This document shows positions 1-8,605 of a DNA stretch of 64,000 nt, one piece after another. Made by a program: the position numbers and the translations under genes. The stretch is from contig NZ_AHCA01000012.1 of assembly GCF_000238355.1 (NCBI RefSeq), forward strand, positions 62,001-126,000, written 5' to 3'. Below the pieces are notes generated by a model. That model made no database searches. It had not been told where the DNA came from and was given only the letters and a program-made list of their open reading frames with translations. Source of the stretch: Pseudoalteromonas haloplanktis ATCC 14393. GTDB taxonomy: Bacteria > Pseudomonadota > Gammaproteobacteria > Enterobacterales > Alteromonadaceae. Position 1 is the stretch's first letter. Each line of letters opens with the position of its first letter.

Positions 1-468
1 TTGAGCGCTCTACTTCATTCACCTATTGCTGCACTAAAATCATTTAAGCAAACAGATAATAAACCTGGGCACGGTGCTGCGGGCAGTTATATGGTGTTAG
101 CATTTTTTGCTTTATTGCTAACGCAACTGGTTAGTGGTTTGATGACCACTGACGATATTTTAACTGATGGCCCGTTGGTCCAATATGTTTCAAGCCAAGT
201 GGTTGAGTGGGCAGGCTGGGTGCATCATAAAAACTTTGATCTATTATTCTACGCGATTATTTTGCACGTAGCCGCGATTATTATTTACCGTATCAAAGGT
301 AAAAAGTTAGTAAAAGCGATGGTTACGGGATATGCAGAGCAAAGTGTTACTAATAGCGATGCAAAGTTAACTAAGTCGCCATGGCTGGCGGTTGTTATTT
401 TTGTGCTGTTATTGGCAGGTTTAATGATGACGTGGGGCGCAGAGCCTCTCAGTTACTTGTTTAGTTAA
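1..468 (+). CDS. cytochrome b561 family protein, 3' part (5' end outside window)
   Basis: The visible 155 residues are the C-terminal three quarters of a small b-type di-heme membrane cytochrome that passes electrons between the quinone pool and periplasmic carriers. Three hydrophobic helices are visible, roughly residues 30-48, 80-97 and 128-147. His residues in GHGAAGS, in the HH pair and in LHVAA are candidate heme ligands. Family members begin with another helix carrying a heme-ligand His, and that helix is missing, so the TTG at position 1 is only an open codon and not the start. The gene converges on the cytochrome c' gene. The two types of protein often occur together, so the b protein may reduce the c' protein; that is inference. 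Confidence 0.85.
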   Translation: MSALLHSPIAALKSFKQTDNKPGHGAAGSYMVLAFFALLLTQLVSGLMTTDDILTDGPLVQYVSSQVVEWAGWVHHKNFDLLFYAIILHVAAIIIYRIKGKKLVKAMVTGYAEQSVTNSDAKLTKSPWLAVVIFVLLLAGLMMTWGAEPLSYLFS

Positions 469-488
469 AGTAAAAGTAAAAGCATATC

Positions 489-517
489 AAAAACGGCGCT
501 AGTTAAGCGCCGTTTTA
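489..517. terminator. bidirectional Rho-independent terminator
   Basis: An 11-bp perfect stem (490-500 with 506-516) and a 5-nt loop, flanked by A-rich sequence on the left and T-rich on the right. It sits between the convergent cytochrome b561 and cytochrome c' genes and can serve both. Confidence 0.85.
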
Positions 518-537
518 GTGTAAAAATCTGCTAGAGA

Positions 538-990
538 TTAATCTTTAAATGAAGAGTGGCAGTCTTTACAGCCTTTAGCCCATGGGCCAAATGCTTTGGC
601 GATTATTTTTTTATCGCCCGTTTGTGCTGCAACAGCAAGCTCATCAGCGTATTGCTGGAAAGCAGTTGCTTTTTTCATAAAGGTTTCGTTATCACTCCAA
701 ATAGCAGGGAGCGCTGATGTTTCACCTTTATCTGAATCTGCTACAAATGCTTCCCATGGCATTTTTGATAATGCGGCAGCGTTATTTGCACGGTGTTTAA
801 AGCGCTCTGCATCAAAAGGCACTTTGCCTTTTAACATGTCGCCCATATCACCAATTTGTACACGGATCATTGAAAACGCAGCTTGGCGATATTCAATTGC
901 ATCCGATGGTTTTTCAAATGCTGAGTTTGCTGTCGCGCTTAGCGCGAGTGTAGAAAGTGCCGCACCTAAAAATATTTGCTTTAACTTCAT
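538..990 (-). CDS. cytochrome c' (periplasmic c-type cytochrome)
   Basis: This 150-residue exported protein has a signal peptide over about residues 1-21 (cleavage near ATA-NSA) and one heme-binding motif at the extreme C-terminus, C141-K-D-C144-H145. A four-helix-sized domain followed by a C-terminal CxxCH is the hallmark of class II cytochromes c. These are periplasmic five-coordinate heme proteins linked to NO and CO binding and NO tolerance. The length matches the family. The start is an ATG preceded by a purine-rich AAAAGGA stretch. It is transcribed towards the cytochrome b561 gene, with a shared terminator between them. Whether the physiological role is NO defence or electron transfer cannot be read from the sequence. 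Confidence 0.9.
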   Translation of the reverse strand: MKLKQIFLGAALSTLALSATANSAFEKPSDAIEYRQAAFSMIRVQIGDMGDMLKGKVPFDAERFKHRANNAAALSKMPWEAFVADSDKGETSALPAIWSDNETFMKKATAFQQYADELAVAAQTGDKKIIAKAFGPWAKGCKDCHSSFKD

Positions 991-1111
991 TCCTTTTGCC
1001 CCTTGTTAGTAATTCATTGCTTGAATAGCTGCTGTTGTATCTCAGCAGGGTCGATTATTCAAGTTTATTGCGGTTAAACTGAACTGCTATTGAATTTAAT
1101 CACTCAAATCT

Positions 1112-1582
1112 TTAGTCATTGATATCAATATCGGCAAAGATCATCCCGCGGCGCATACTGCGAGTTGCTAAGAATACTTCTCCAAGTAGCGACATAAAGG
1201 CACAAATAAGCAATGCCATCGCGCCTACGAAGCAAATGCCAATAGTAACCCCTAAATTCACAGATTGAATATGCGATAAAAACAGCAGCATAACCACAGC
1301 ACACACAAGCACTGCACTTAATACACTTAAACTAAAAGCAATATGAATACAGCGAGAGCGTTTTAACAATGCTCGAAGTTCAGTGGTCAGGGACGAATTA
1401 AATTCTTCATCGGTGCTGACTTTTAATTTTCGCTCAAGCTGTCTGGCTCGATCAGTGATGCGCGCTAAACGATTGGATAAGACCCCAAGCGTAGCAGCAA
1501 TACCAGTGATTAAAAAAACCGGCGCAACGGCAGTTTGGATCACTTTTGCCATTGTTAATATATTTATTACATCAGAGTTCAT
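1112..1582 (-). CDS. DUF2721 family inner-membrane protein
   Basis: A 156-residue protein with three predicted membrane helices, roughly residues 15-35, 75-97 and 102-127. Between helices 1 and 2 is a charged segment containing RLARITDRARQLERK. This layout (short N-terminus, one helix, basic amphipathic stretch, helical hairpin) fits the DUF2721 family, which has no established function. The ATG start has an AAGAGA ribosome site. It is a single gene, divergent from the subtilase gene, with 247 bp of AT-rich DNA between them that holds a direct repeat. Confidence 0.75.
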   Translation of the reverse strand: MNSDVINILTMAKVIQTAVAPVFLITGIAATLGVLSNRLARITDRARQLERKLKVSTDEEFNSSLTTELRALLKRSRCIHIAFSLSVLSAVLVCAVVMLLFLSHIQSVNLGVTIGICFVGAMALLICAFMSLLGEVFLATRSMRRGMIFADIDIND

Positions 1583-1623
1583 TGTTTCTCTTTTAGGTTA
1601 AAGGTGCGTATTGGTTACGTTTA

Positions 1624-1680
1624 TTTACAATGGTTTACATTTTATGGATTTTAAATTTAATGTTTGTTTACAATGGTTTA
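1624..1680. repeat. pair of 14-bp direct repeats in divergent intergenic region
   Basis: TTTACAATGGTTTA occurs exactly at 1624-1637 and again at 1667-1680, 43 bp apart start to start, or about four helical turns. The repeats lie between the divergent DUF2721 and subtilase genes. Same-face spacing suggests a regulator binding site. No known consensus was recognised. Confidence 0.5.
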
Positions 1681-1829
1681 TAGCTTTTTTTTAGAGTTTC
1701 CGCTCGACTTTGTAATTAATATGTAATCGAGTTGTTGTTATTTTTGGTTGTGAAGCCCTATATTAGTTCGGCACTATTTTAGGATCACTAAGTAAGTACA
1801 ATAATATATAACATATCCCAGGGGAAACT

Positions 1830-4800
1830 ATGTCTAATAATTTAATAAAAAGAACAGCAGTTGCAACTGCTGTCACCAGTGTTTTAATTACTTCATTTGC
1901 GAGTGCAAGCTCATTAGCAACTTCTGTAAACTTAAAAAATTATAGCTCAGAGATTACTAAAATCGAGCAGGCAGATGTAAAAGAACAACAACCTTCTGCT
2001 CATATGATTGTATTACGGGCGACAACAGCAGCAGATCTTATGGCGCAAGGCACTTATCAGGCTGGTGATAGTCGCGCAACAATTGCACAAATTGAACAAG
2101 TGCAAAGTGAAGTGACTCTTGAATTAAGTAGCTTAGATTTTGCTACAAAAATTATTGGTCAAACTAAAGTACTTGCGCCAACATTGATTGTGCAAGCAAG
2201 TCCAGCTGCATTAGAAAAAATTGCTAATGACCATCGCGTTGCCAAAGTTCTACCTATGTATGATTATGAGTTACATGTAGCTGCATCGGCCGACTATTTA
2301 AAAGCCTCACCGCTGGTTGCTAATGGCACTGTCACCGGTAAAGGTCAAACAGTGGCTGTACTTGATACTGGTATTGACTATACGCACAAAATTTTTGGTG
2401 GTGCAGGTACTGTTGAAGCGTATGACGCAGCGCAAGCAGATCCAACATCCGTGGCTTGGCCACAAGGCATCGTACACGGGGGTTATGATTATATCCGTGA
2501 TGACGCAGATCCTATTGAACACGATCCTGAAGTTGTAATACCTGATGTTGATGAGCCAACAAGTCACGGTACGTCAGTTTCCCACTCTGTTACCGGTATT
2601 GCTCCTGAGGTTGAATTATATGTGTATTCAGTGTGTGGTGGTGGTTGTCCAAGTGCGGCACAAGCATCTGCATTAGAAGCGGCAATGGATCCTAATGGTG
2701 ATGGTGATATCTCTGATCGTGTTGATGTTATTAACATGTCTTTAGGCGGTGAATTTGGGGGGACTTACATAGATGGTGGTGCTCAATACTTAATTCAAAA
2801 AGCCGTTGATTTAGGAGTTAATGTTGTTATCTCAGCAGGTAATGACGGTGATAATCCTTTTCGAGTGGGTGGCCCAAGTACGACACCAAACGCATTATCA
2901 GTGGGGGCGATGACACATCCAACGTTAGATGTAGGTGTTGCATCAGGTACAGTACTAGGTGAAGAAGTTGTTTTTCAGCCTTCTGGTTTTGGTCCACAAA
3001 CTGCGTTTGCAATGACAGATACAGATGCTGAACTTGTCTATCCTGCAGAAAATCAAAATGGCTGTGTCGAATTCTCACCAGAGACTGACTTTTCCGGTAA
3101 AGCCGTGCTTATAGATCGTGGCGCGTGTAACTTCACTGCAAAAGTGTTGCATGCGCAGCAGCGCGGTGCGTCGTTTGTATTTATTGCAAATAATGTCGAT
3201 GATGGCACGCCTGCATCAATGGGCGGATTTGACGCAGCGGTTACCATCCCAAATATTGGGATCACTTTTGCGACCGGTACAGCGATGAAAGCTGAACTTG
3301 AAGCTGCAAATAAGGTGGCTTATAACGTTGTAGTTGAACGCAAAGTGACATCAGGTGCAGTGGCAACGTTCTCTTCACGTGGACCATCAATGGACGGTTT
3401 GTTAAAGCCGGAAATTACCGCTCCAGGTACGAGTATTATGGTGGCTGCAACGGGCACGCAAGATCAATTAGCTCCGGCATCAGGAACGTCTTTCTCTGGT
3501 CCTATTACTGCGGGCGCTGTAGCCTTAGTACGCGAAGCGCATCCAGATCGCAATGCTTTTGAAATTAAAGCGACGCTAATGAATACCGCAGATCTCAATG
3601 TGACTAATAAGCCACTAAGCACCAATCCAGATTCTGAACTTGCACCGATTAGTATGATTGGTGCGGGTTTAGTTAATGTTGAAAAAGCGGTTAACTTACC
3701 GGTAGCGGCATGGGTGGATAATACTGAGTTTAATACTAAGCAAGCAGCATTATCGTTTGGCTTAGAGAACTTGAAAGAGGTTACGGATTTCACTAAAACA
3801 GTGACAGTGAAAAACTTCTCGACAGCAGCAAAAACTTATAAGCTCCGTACTGAAGCACGCTATCAAAATGATGAAGAGACAGGTGCAATTAGCTGGGATA
3901 TTCCAGCTAGTGTGACAATACCTGCAGGTCAGACGACAGAGTTTGATGTAACGCTAAGTGTTGATCCTAGTAAATTACCTGCGTGGAAACTTGAGAACCC
4001 AATTGATGGTGAAGCCGTTGCAGCACGTAGTGCAGCTTTGACATTGGTTGAATTTGACGGTGCCTTGGTGTTTGATGATGTGGATGACAGTGAATCAGAC
4101 TACGCGCTGCATGTTGTTTATCATGCATTACCAAAAGCTGCATCTGAATTAAGTCTTGCTCCAGAGGTTGTGGGTAATGAAATGCAGCTTGTTGTTGAAA
4201 ATACTGGTGCTACCACCGTTTCAACAATGACAGAAAACATTGTGGCCATTGGCACTGAAAAATCAGCACCAGAAGCGCCATTTAATATTCTAGCTACAAC
4301 ATTTAATGCCATTGCATTAGAAGGGTGTGAATCAGGCGTATTGGTCACAGCATCGATTCAATTACGTGATGAAATCACGCATGTATTCCAAGCGGGTTAT
4401 CGTTTGGATATCGACATCAATAATGATGGTGCTTACGATTACTTATTACAAAATTATAATGATCGCGGTCGTACGACGCCTACTCCAGGACGCTCACGCA
4501 CTGTTATTGGCACTATTGATGAAGCTGGTGTTGAAACGCTTCGCTATTTAATGCCGTTATATCAATCAGCTGGCGAAGATACCATTACCTTCTCTGCATG
4601 TAGTGAGAGACTAGGGCTAACTCAAGACAATTTAGGTGATCCGTTAAATATTAAAGCCTCTGTAGGTTATGCGTCTTACTCCAGCGGTGTGTATTTTGAA
4701 ACAGATAGCCTAGTTGGTGCGACTACTTTTAGTACTTCAGCACCAGTGAGCCTCACTTCGCTGGATGGCAGCGATACTGAAGTGTATCAACTCGCTCCAG

Positions 4801-6224
4801 GTGAAAAAGCAATCGTTAATGCGACAACACCTTTCGCTTTTACATCTGTATCTTTACAAGATGTAGTGAAGCTTGTGACAGCTGAAGATTTAGCACTACC
4901 AGAGACACAAGCGCCTAAGCTTGCAAATGCATCATTTGATGTCGCTGAAGATGCTGAAAATGGTCATCGAGTAGGCACTTTACAGGTTGTTGAATCAGAT
5001 AGAGATTTAGAGATTTCTGAGTTTTACGTACAGTCTCAAACTCATCAAGGTTTTAGTGTTGATAAGACAGGGCAAATTCTTGTATCGAACAGCTCACTTC
5101 TTGATTTTGAATCAGGTCAACAAACGGCAGAGTTGGTTATCGTAGCAATTGATACTTTAGGTAATACTTCAGAGCCTGCTTTAGTCACTATCAACATCAC
5201 TAATGTTGCAGATGAAGCGAGTGAGGTCACTCCAATTGTTAATCCTGGGCAAGTATTTTCTGTAGCAGAAAATACGCCTGTTGCGACTGCATTTGCGCAA
5301 CTGGCATTCAGCGATCCAGATAACAGTTCAATCACTATGTTTACTGTAACGGGCAGTGATGCAATCACTATTGATAACACTGGTATGCTAACCGTTGCAC
5401 AACCACTTAATTTTGAAGAGCAAAGTACAGTGGTATTAATGGTTGTAGCGATTGATGAAGACGGTAATCAGTCAGCATCTGAATCTGTGACAATTAACGT
5501 GCTGAATGTTGCCGATGAAGGCGCCGAAGTGACACCAGTGATTGAAGCTGGCCAAACCTTCAAAGTGCAAGAGAATGCAGAAGCAGGCACTGTCATTGGT
5601 CAATTGCGCGCTATTGACCCTGATACAGAAGTAACGCCAATTGAAAGTTACACTGTGGAAGGTCATGACGGTATTACCATTGATGAGCTTGGTCAAATCA
5701 CGGTTACTGGTGAAATTGATTTTGATGCAACACCAGAAATCAAATTAATGGTTAGCGCAACAGATAGTGCTGGTAATCAATCTACAGCTGTTGAAGTGAT
5801 TATTACAGTAACTGAAGATGCCTTGGAAAACACGCCAGTGATTGCTGAAAATCAGCGTTTTAGTGTTGATGAAAATGCCGCGCTTGGTACAGTGATTGGT
5901 ACGCTTAACTTCAGTGATCCAGATGCCGATGTTAGCCCAGTTACTAAGTTTTTAGTATCTGGTACAGACTTGGTAACAGTCAATGCTGCAGGTGAAATAG
6001 TTGTTGCAGGTAGTATTGATTATGAATATGAGCGTAACTTTACTTTCAGTGTTATTGCAGTAGATACAGCAGGAAATAGCTCGAAAGCTGTCGCTGTTGA
6101 AATCCGTGTGAAAAACATTGTGAGCAATGATGATGATGACAATGATGGTGATAGTGGTTCACTAGCTTGGTTATCATTACTAGTTGCGCCATTTGCGTTT
6201 ATGCGTCGTCGTAAACAAAAATAA
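1830..6224 (+). CDS. secreted subtilisin-like (S8) serine protease with PA insert, cadherin-like repeats and GlyGly-CTERM-like tail
   Basis: A 1464-residue exported protease. It has a signal peptide (about residues 1-27), an inhibitor-type propeptide (about 55-145) and the S8 domain with the complete triad D179 (VLDTGID), H246 (SHGTS) and S554 (GTSFSGP). A protease-associated (PA) domain is inserted at about 405-500. Four cadherin-like repeats of about 100 residues follow, starting near 1032, 1139, 1240 and 1339, each with an AEN/DEN-type start and a DPD-like acidic motif. The C-terminus has an acidic Asp/Gly linker, one hydrophobic helix and an RRRKQK basic end, as in GlyGly-CTERM signals processed by rhombosortase. 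It is likely released or surface-anchored after type II secretion (family knowledge). The ribosome site is AGGGGA. It is monocistronic with its own terminator. Confidence 0.93.
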   Translation: MSNNLIKRTAVATAVTSVLITSFASASSLATSVNLKNYSSEITKIEQADVKEQQPSAHMIVLRATTAADLMAQGTYQAGDSRATIAQIEQVQSEVTLELSSLDFATKIIGQTKVLAPTLIVQASPAALEKIANDHRVAKVLPMYDYELHVAASADYLKASPLVANGTVTGKGQTVAVLDTGIDYTHKIFGGAGTVEAYDAAQADPTSVAWPQGIVHGGYDYIRDDADPIEHDPEVVIPDVDEPTSHGTSVSHSVTGIAPEVELYVYSVCGGGCPSAAQASALEAAMDPNGDGDISDRVDVINMSLGGEFGGTYIDGGAQYLIQKAVDLGVNVVISAGNDGDNPFRVGGPSTTPNALSVGAMTHPTLDVGVASGTVLGEEVVFQPSGFGPQTAFAMTDTDAELVYPAENQNGCVEFSPETDFSGKAVLIDRGACNFTAKVLHAQQRGASFVFIANNVDDGTPASMGGFDAAVTIPNIGITFATGTAMKAELEAANKVAYNVVVERKVTSGAVATFSSRGPSMDGLLKPEITAPGTSIMVAATGTQDQLAPASGTSFSGPITAGAVALVREAHPDRNAFEIKATLMNTADLNVTNKPLSTNPDSELAPISMIGAGLVNVEKAVNLPVAAWVDNTEFNTKQAALSFGLENLKEVTDFTKTVTVKNFSTAAKTYKLRTEARYQNDEETGAISWDIPASVTIPAGQTTEFDVTLSVDPSKLPAWKLENPIDGEAVAARSAALTLVEFDGALVFDDVDDSESDYALHVVYHALPKAASELSLAPEVVGNEMQLVVENTGATTVSTMTENIVAIGTEKSAPEAPFNILATTFNAIALEGCESGVLVTASIQLRDEITHVFQAGYRLDIDINNDGAYDYLLQNYNDRGRTTPTPGRSRTVIGTIDEAGVETLRYLMPLYQSAGEDTITFSACSERLGLTQDNLGDPLNIKASVGYASYSSGVYFETDSLVGATTFSTSAPVSLTSLDGSDTEVYQLAPGEKAIVNATTPFAFTSVSLQDVVKLVTAEDLALPETQAPKLANASFDVAEDAENGHRVGTLQVVESDRDLEISEFYVQSQTHQGFSVDKTGQILVSNSSLLDFESGQQTAELVIVAIDTLGNTSEPALVTINITNVADEASEVTPIVNPGQVFSVAENTPVATAFAQLAFSDPDNSSITMFTVTGSDAITIDNTGMLTVAQPLNFEEQSTVVLMVVAIDEDGNQSASESVTINVLNVADEGAEVTPVIEAGQTFKVQENAEAGTVIGQLRAIDPDTEVTPIESYTVEGHDGITIDELGQITVTGEIDFDATPEIKLMVSATDSAGNQSTAVEVIITVTEDALENTPVIAENQRFSVDENAALGTVIGTLNFSDPDADVSPVTKFLVSGTDLVTVNAAGEIVVAGSIDYEYERNFTFSVIAVDTAGNSSKAVAVEIRVKNIVSNDDDDNDGDSGSLAWLSLLVAPFAFMRRRKQK

Positions 6225-6254
6225 TAGTATAACTAGAAAATAGTGATAGTTAGT

Positions 6255-6278
6255 AAAGGGAGCTTCGGCTCCCTTTTT
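6255..6278 (+). terminator. Rho-independent terminator of the S8 protease gene
   Basis: The stem GGGAGC/GCTCCC is closed by a TTCG tetraloop and followed by five T. It starts 31 bp after the stop codon. The flanking AAA/TTT extends the stem. Confidence 0.92.
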
Positions 6279-6367
6279 ACATCCCTTTACAAACGCCTAT
6301 AGGTAACGGCTAAGAAACTAGATATATTATAACTATGGAAAAATAATAACTTTATTTAGGGAATACT

Positions 6368-8551
6368 ATGAAAACTCTCCATTCTTTTGCACTTGCAGCG
6401 CTATCTGTCGCTATTTTATCGGCATGCGATAAAGCGCCAGAGCAAAAAATACAATCAACAATGAGTGAAACTCAAAGTGTAACCGAGCAAACTCAAGTGA
6501 CTGCTCCTGTTGCAAAAAAAGTGCCCCATGAAATGACCATACATGAAGATACGCGGATCGATAACTACTACTGGATGCGTGATGATGAACGCAAAGATCC
6601 TGCGGTAATAGCGCACCTTAATGCAGAAAATACCTACACTGATGCGATGTTAAAGCACACTGAAACGCTACAAGCGACCTTGTTTGAAGAGCTAAAAGGG
6701 CGTATTCAAAAAGATGATGATTCAGTACCAACCAAAAGTGGTGATTATTACTATTCATCACAAACTCGTGGGGACAATGAATACCCAACGTATGTGCGCA
6801 GCCTTGATGCTAAAGGCACTGAGCAGCGGATTATATTAGATGTAAATGAGTTGGCTAAAGAGCATGATTATTATGCAGTGACAGGTTTATCTGTCAGTCC
6901 AAATGGTAATTTACTTGCCTATGGAGAGGATACTGTTAGTCGTCGCATTTACACCATTTGGGTTAAAGATCTCAGTACTGGTAAATTACTAACAGATAAG
7001 CTTGAGGGCACTGATGGTGATATCGTTTGGGCTAATGATAATAAAACCTTTTATTACATTAAAAAAGACTTACAAACGCTGTTAGGTTATCAGGTATATC
7101 GCCATACATTAGGCACGCCACAAGCGCAAGATGAGCTCGTCTACGAAGAGACGAACACGAGTTATTACACCGGTCTTGGTAAGAGTAAAGACAAGCAAGA
7201 AATTTATGTTTGGCATGCTAGCACCAATGCGTCAGGCGTATCTGTTATTGATGCGAACGATACCAAGGCACTGCCAAAACGTTTAATTGAGCGTGAAGAA
7301 AACCTGGAATATGACATTGCCAAGCTTGGTGATATTTATTATATCGTGACGAACCTAAATGCAGTGAACTTTCAGTTAATGACAGTGCATAAAGATAAAG
7401 CACATGATAAAGCGAATTGGCAAACGCTGATCCCCGCTCGTGATGATATTAAACTGGAAGGCATTGATTTATTCGCTAATCACTTAGTGTATAAAGAGCG
7501 TGAAATGGGGCAATCTCGTGTCACTATCCGTAACCTAACGTCAGGTGATGAGCAGCAACTGAGCTTTAACGACAGCAGTTATATGATCCACGCTTATGGT
7601 AATAACGAGTTAGATAGCGACAGCTTACGTGTGTACTACACCAGTATGACTACCCCAGGTACCTCATACGACATTGATTTAGATAGCGCTGAAAAAACCT
7701 TACTCAAACAGCAAAAAGTTGTTGGTGATTTTAATGCTGAAAACTATGCATCGGAGCGCTTATTTATAACGGCCCGAGATGGTGTAAAAGTGCCAGTGAG
7801 TCTGGTTTACCGTAAAGACAAATTTAAACAAGATGGCAGTAACCCATTATTACAATATGCGTATGGCTCATACGGTGCAACGATGGATCCGAGTTTTTCA
7901 AGTGGCCGTTTAAGCTTGCTTGATCGCGGCTTTGTATTTGCAATTGCCCATATTCGTGGCTCGCAAATGCTGGGTCGTCCTTGGTATGAAGATGGTAAAT
8001 TACTTCATAAGAAGAATACTTTTAATGATTTTGTTGATGTGACCAAGGCCTTAGTTGCCCAGCAGTATGGTGCATCCGATAACATATTTGCTATGGGTGG
8101 CAGTGCCGGTGGCTTATTAATGGGCGCGGTGGCAAATCAAGCTCCAGAGCTTTATAAAGGGATGGTTGCGGCAGTACCTTTTGTGGATGTAGTAACCACT
8201 ATGTTAGATGCTAGTTTACCGCTGACGACCAATGAATATGGCGAGTGGGGTAACCCAAATGACAAAGTATATTATGACTATATGTTATCGTACTCACCGT
8301 ATGATCAAGTGAGCAAACAAGCGTACCCAAATATGTTAGTGACTACGGGTTTGCATGACTCGCAAGTGCAGTACTTTGAACCGGCCAAGTGGGTTGCGAA
8401 ACTACGCGAATTTAAAACAGATGATAATAAGTTAGTGTTTAAAATTGACATGGAAGCAGGTCACGGCGGTGCATCAGGGCGTTTTAAAAGCCTTGAAGAT
8501 ACCGCACTTAACTATGCCTTCATTTTAGATTTAGCGGGAATTAAAAAATAG
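6368..8551 (+). CDS. prolyl oligopeptidase family (S9A), oligopeptidase B-like lipoprotein
   Basis: A 727-residue peptidase that cleaves short peptides, with oligopeptidase B specificity (after basic residues) the likely assignment. The N-terminus carries a lipoprotein signal ending LSAC with Cys20, so the enzyme is predicted to be membrane-anchored in the envelope. An N-terminal beta-propeller region precedes the alpha/beta hydrolase domain. The triad is S579 (GGSAGG), D664 (LHDSQV) and H699 (AGHGG). The lengths and spacings fit S9A enzymes. It has a single promoter region and lies between two terminators. Together with the subtilase upstream it suggests stepwise degradation of external protein. 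A cytosolic ptrB orthologue would lack the lipobox, so I do not assign that symbol. Confidence 0.9.
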   Translation: MKTLHSFALAALSVAILSACDKAPEQKIQSTMSETQSVTEQTQVTAPVAKKVPHEMTIHEDTRIDNYYWMRDDERKDPAVIAHLNAENTYTDAMLKHTETLQATLFEELKGRIQKDDDSVPTKSGDYYYSSQTRGDNEYPTYVRSLDAKGTEQRIILDVNELAKEHDYYAVTGLSVSPNGNLLAYGEDTVSRRIYTIWVKDLSTGKLLTDKLEGTDGDIVWANDNKTFYYIKKDLQTLLGYQVYRHTLGTPQAQDELVYEETNTSYYTGLGKSKDKQEIYVWHASTNASGVSVIDANDTKALPKRLIEREENLEYDIAKLGDIYYIVTNLNAVNFQLMTVHKDKAHDKANWQTLIPARDDIKLEGIDLFANHLVYKEREMGQSRVTIRNLTSGDEQQLSFNDSSYMIHAYGNNELDSDSLRVYYTSMTTPGTSYDIDLDSAEKTLLKQQKVVGDFNAENYASERLFITARDGVKVPVSLVYRKDKFKQDGSNPLLQYAYGSYGATMDPSFSSGRLSLLDRGFVFAIAHIRGSQMLGRPWYEDGKLLHKKNTFNDFVDVTKALVAQQYGASDNIFAMGGSAGGLLMGAVANQAPELYKGMVAAVPFVDVVTTMLDASLPLTTNEYGEWGNPNDKVYYDYMLSYSPYDQVSKQAYPNMLVTTGLHDSQVQYFEPAKWVAKLREFKTDDNKLVFKIDMEAGHGGASGRFKSLEDTALNYAFILDLAGIKK

Positions 8552-8574
8552 CGCTAGATGTGAGTACATTACAG

Positions 8575-8605
8575 CGAAGGCGTGACTAGTTCACGCCTTC
8601 GTTTT
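8575..8605. terminator. Rho-independent terminator between convergent genes
   Basis: An 11-bp perfect stem CGAAGGCGTGA/TCACGCCTTCG with a 5-nt loop is followed by TTTT. Its right arm overlaps the stop codon of the minus-strand kinase gene, so the hairpin mainly serves the S9 peptidase gene. Confidence 0.85.

Noticed and set aside
596..1009. 137-codon plus-strand ORF over cytochrome c'
   Set aside because: It is antisense to a well-supported gene with signal peptide and CxxCH, and its translation has no recognisable pattern.
4920..6120. Tandem DNA repeats in the subtilase gene
   Set aside because: The repeats are at protein level (cadherin-like domains); the DNA copies have diverged and show no unstable tandem array.
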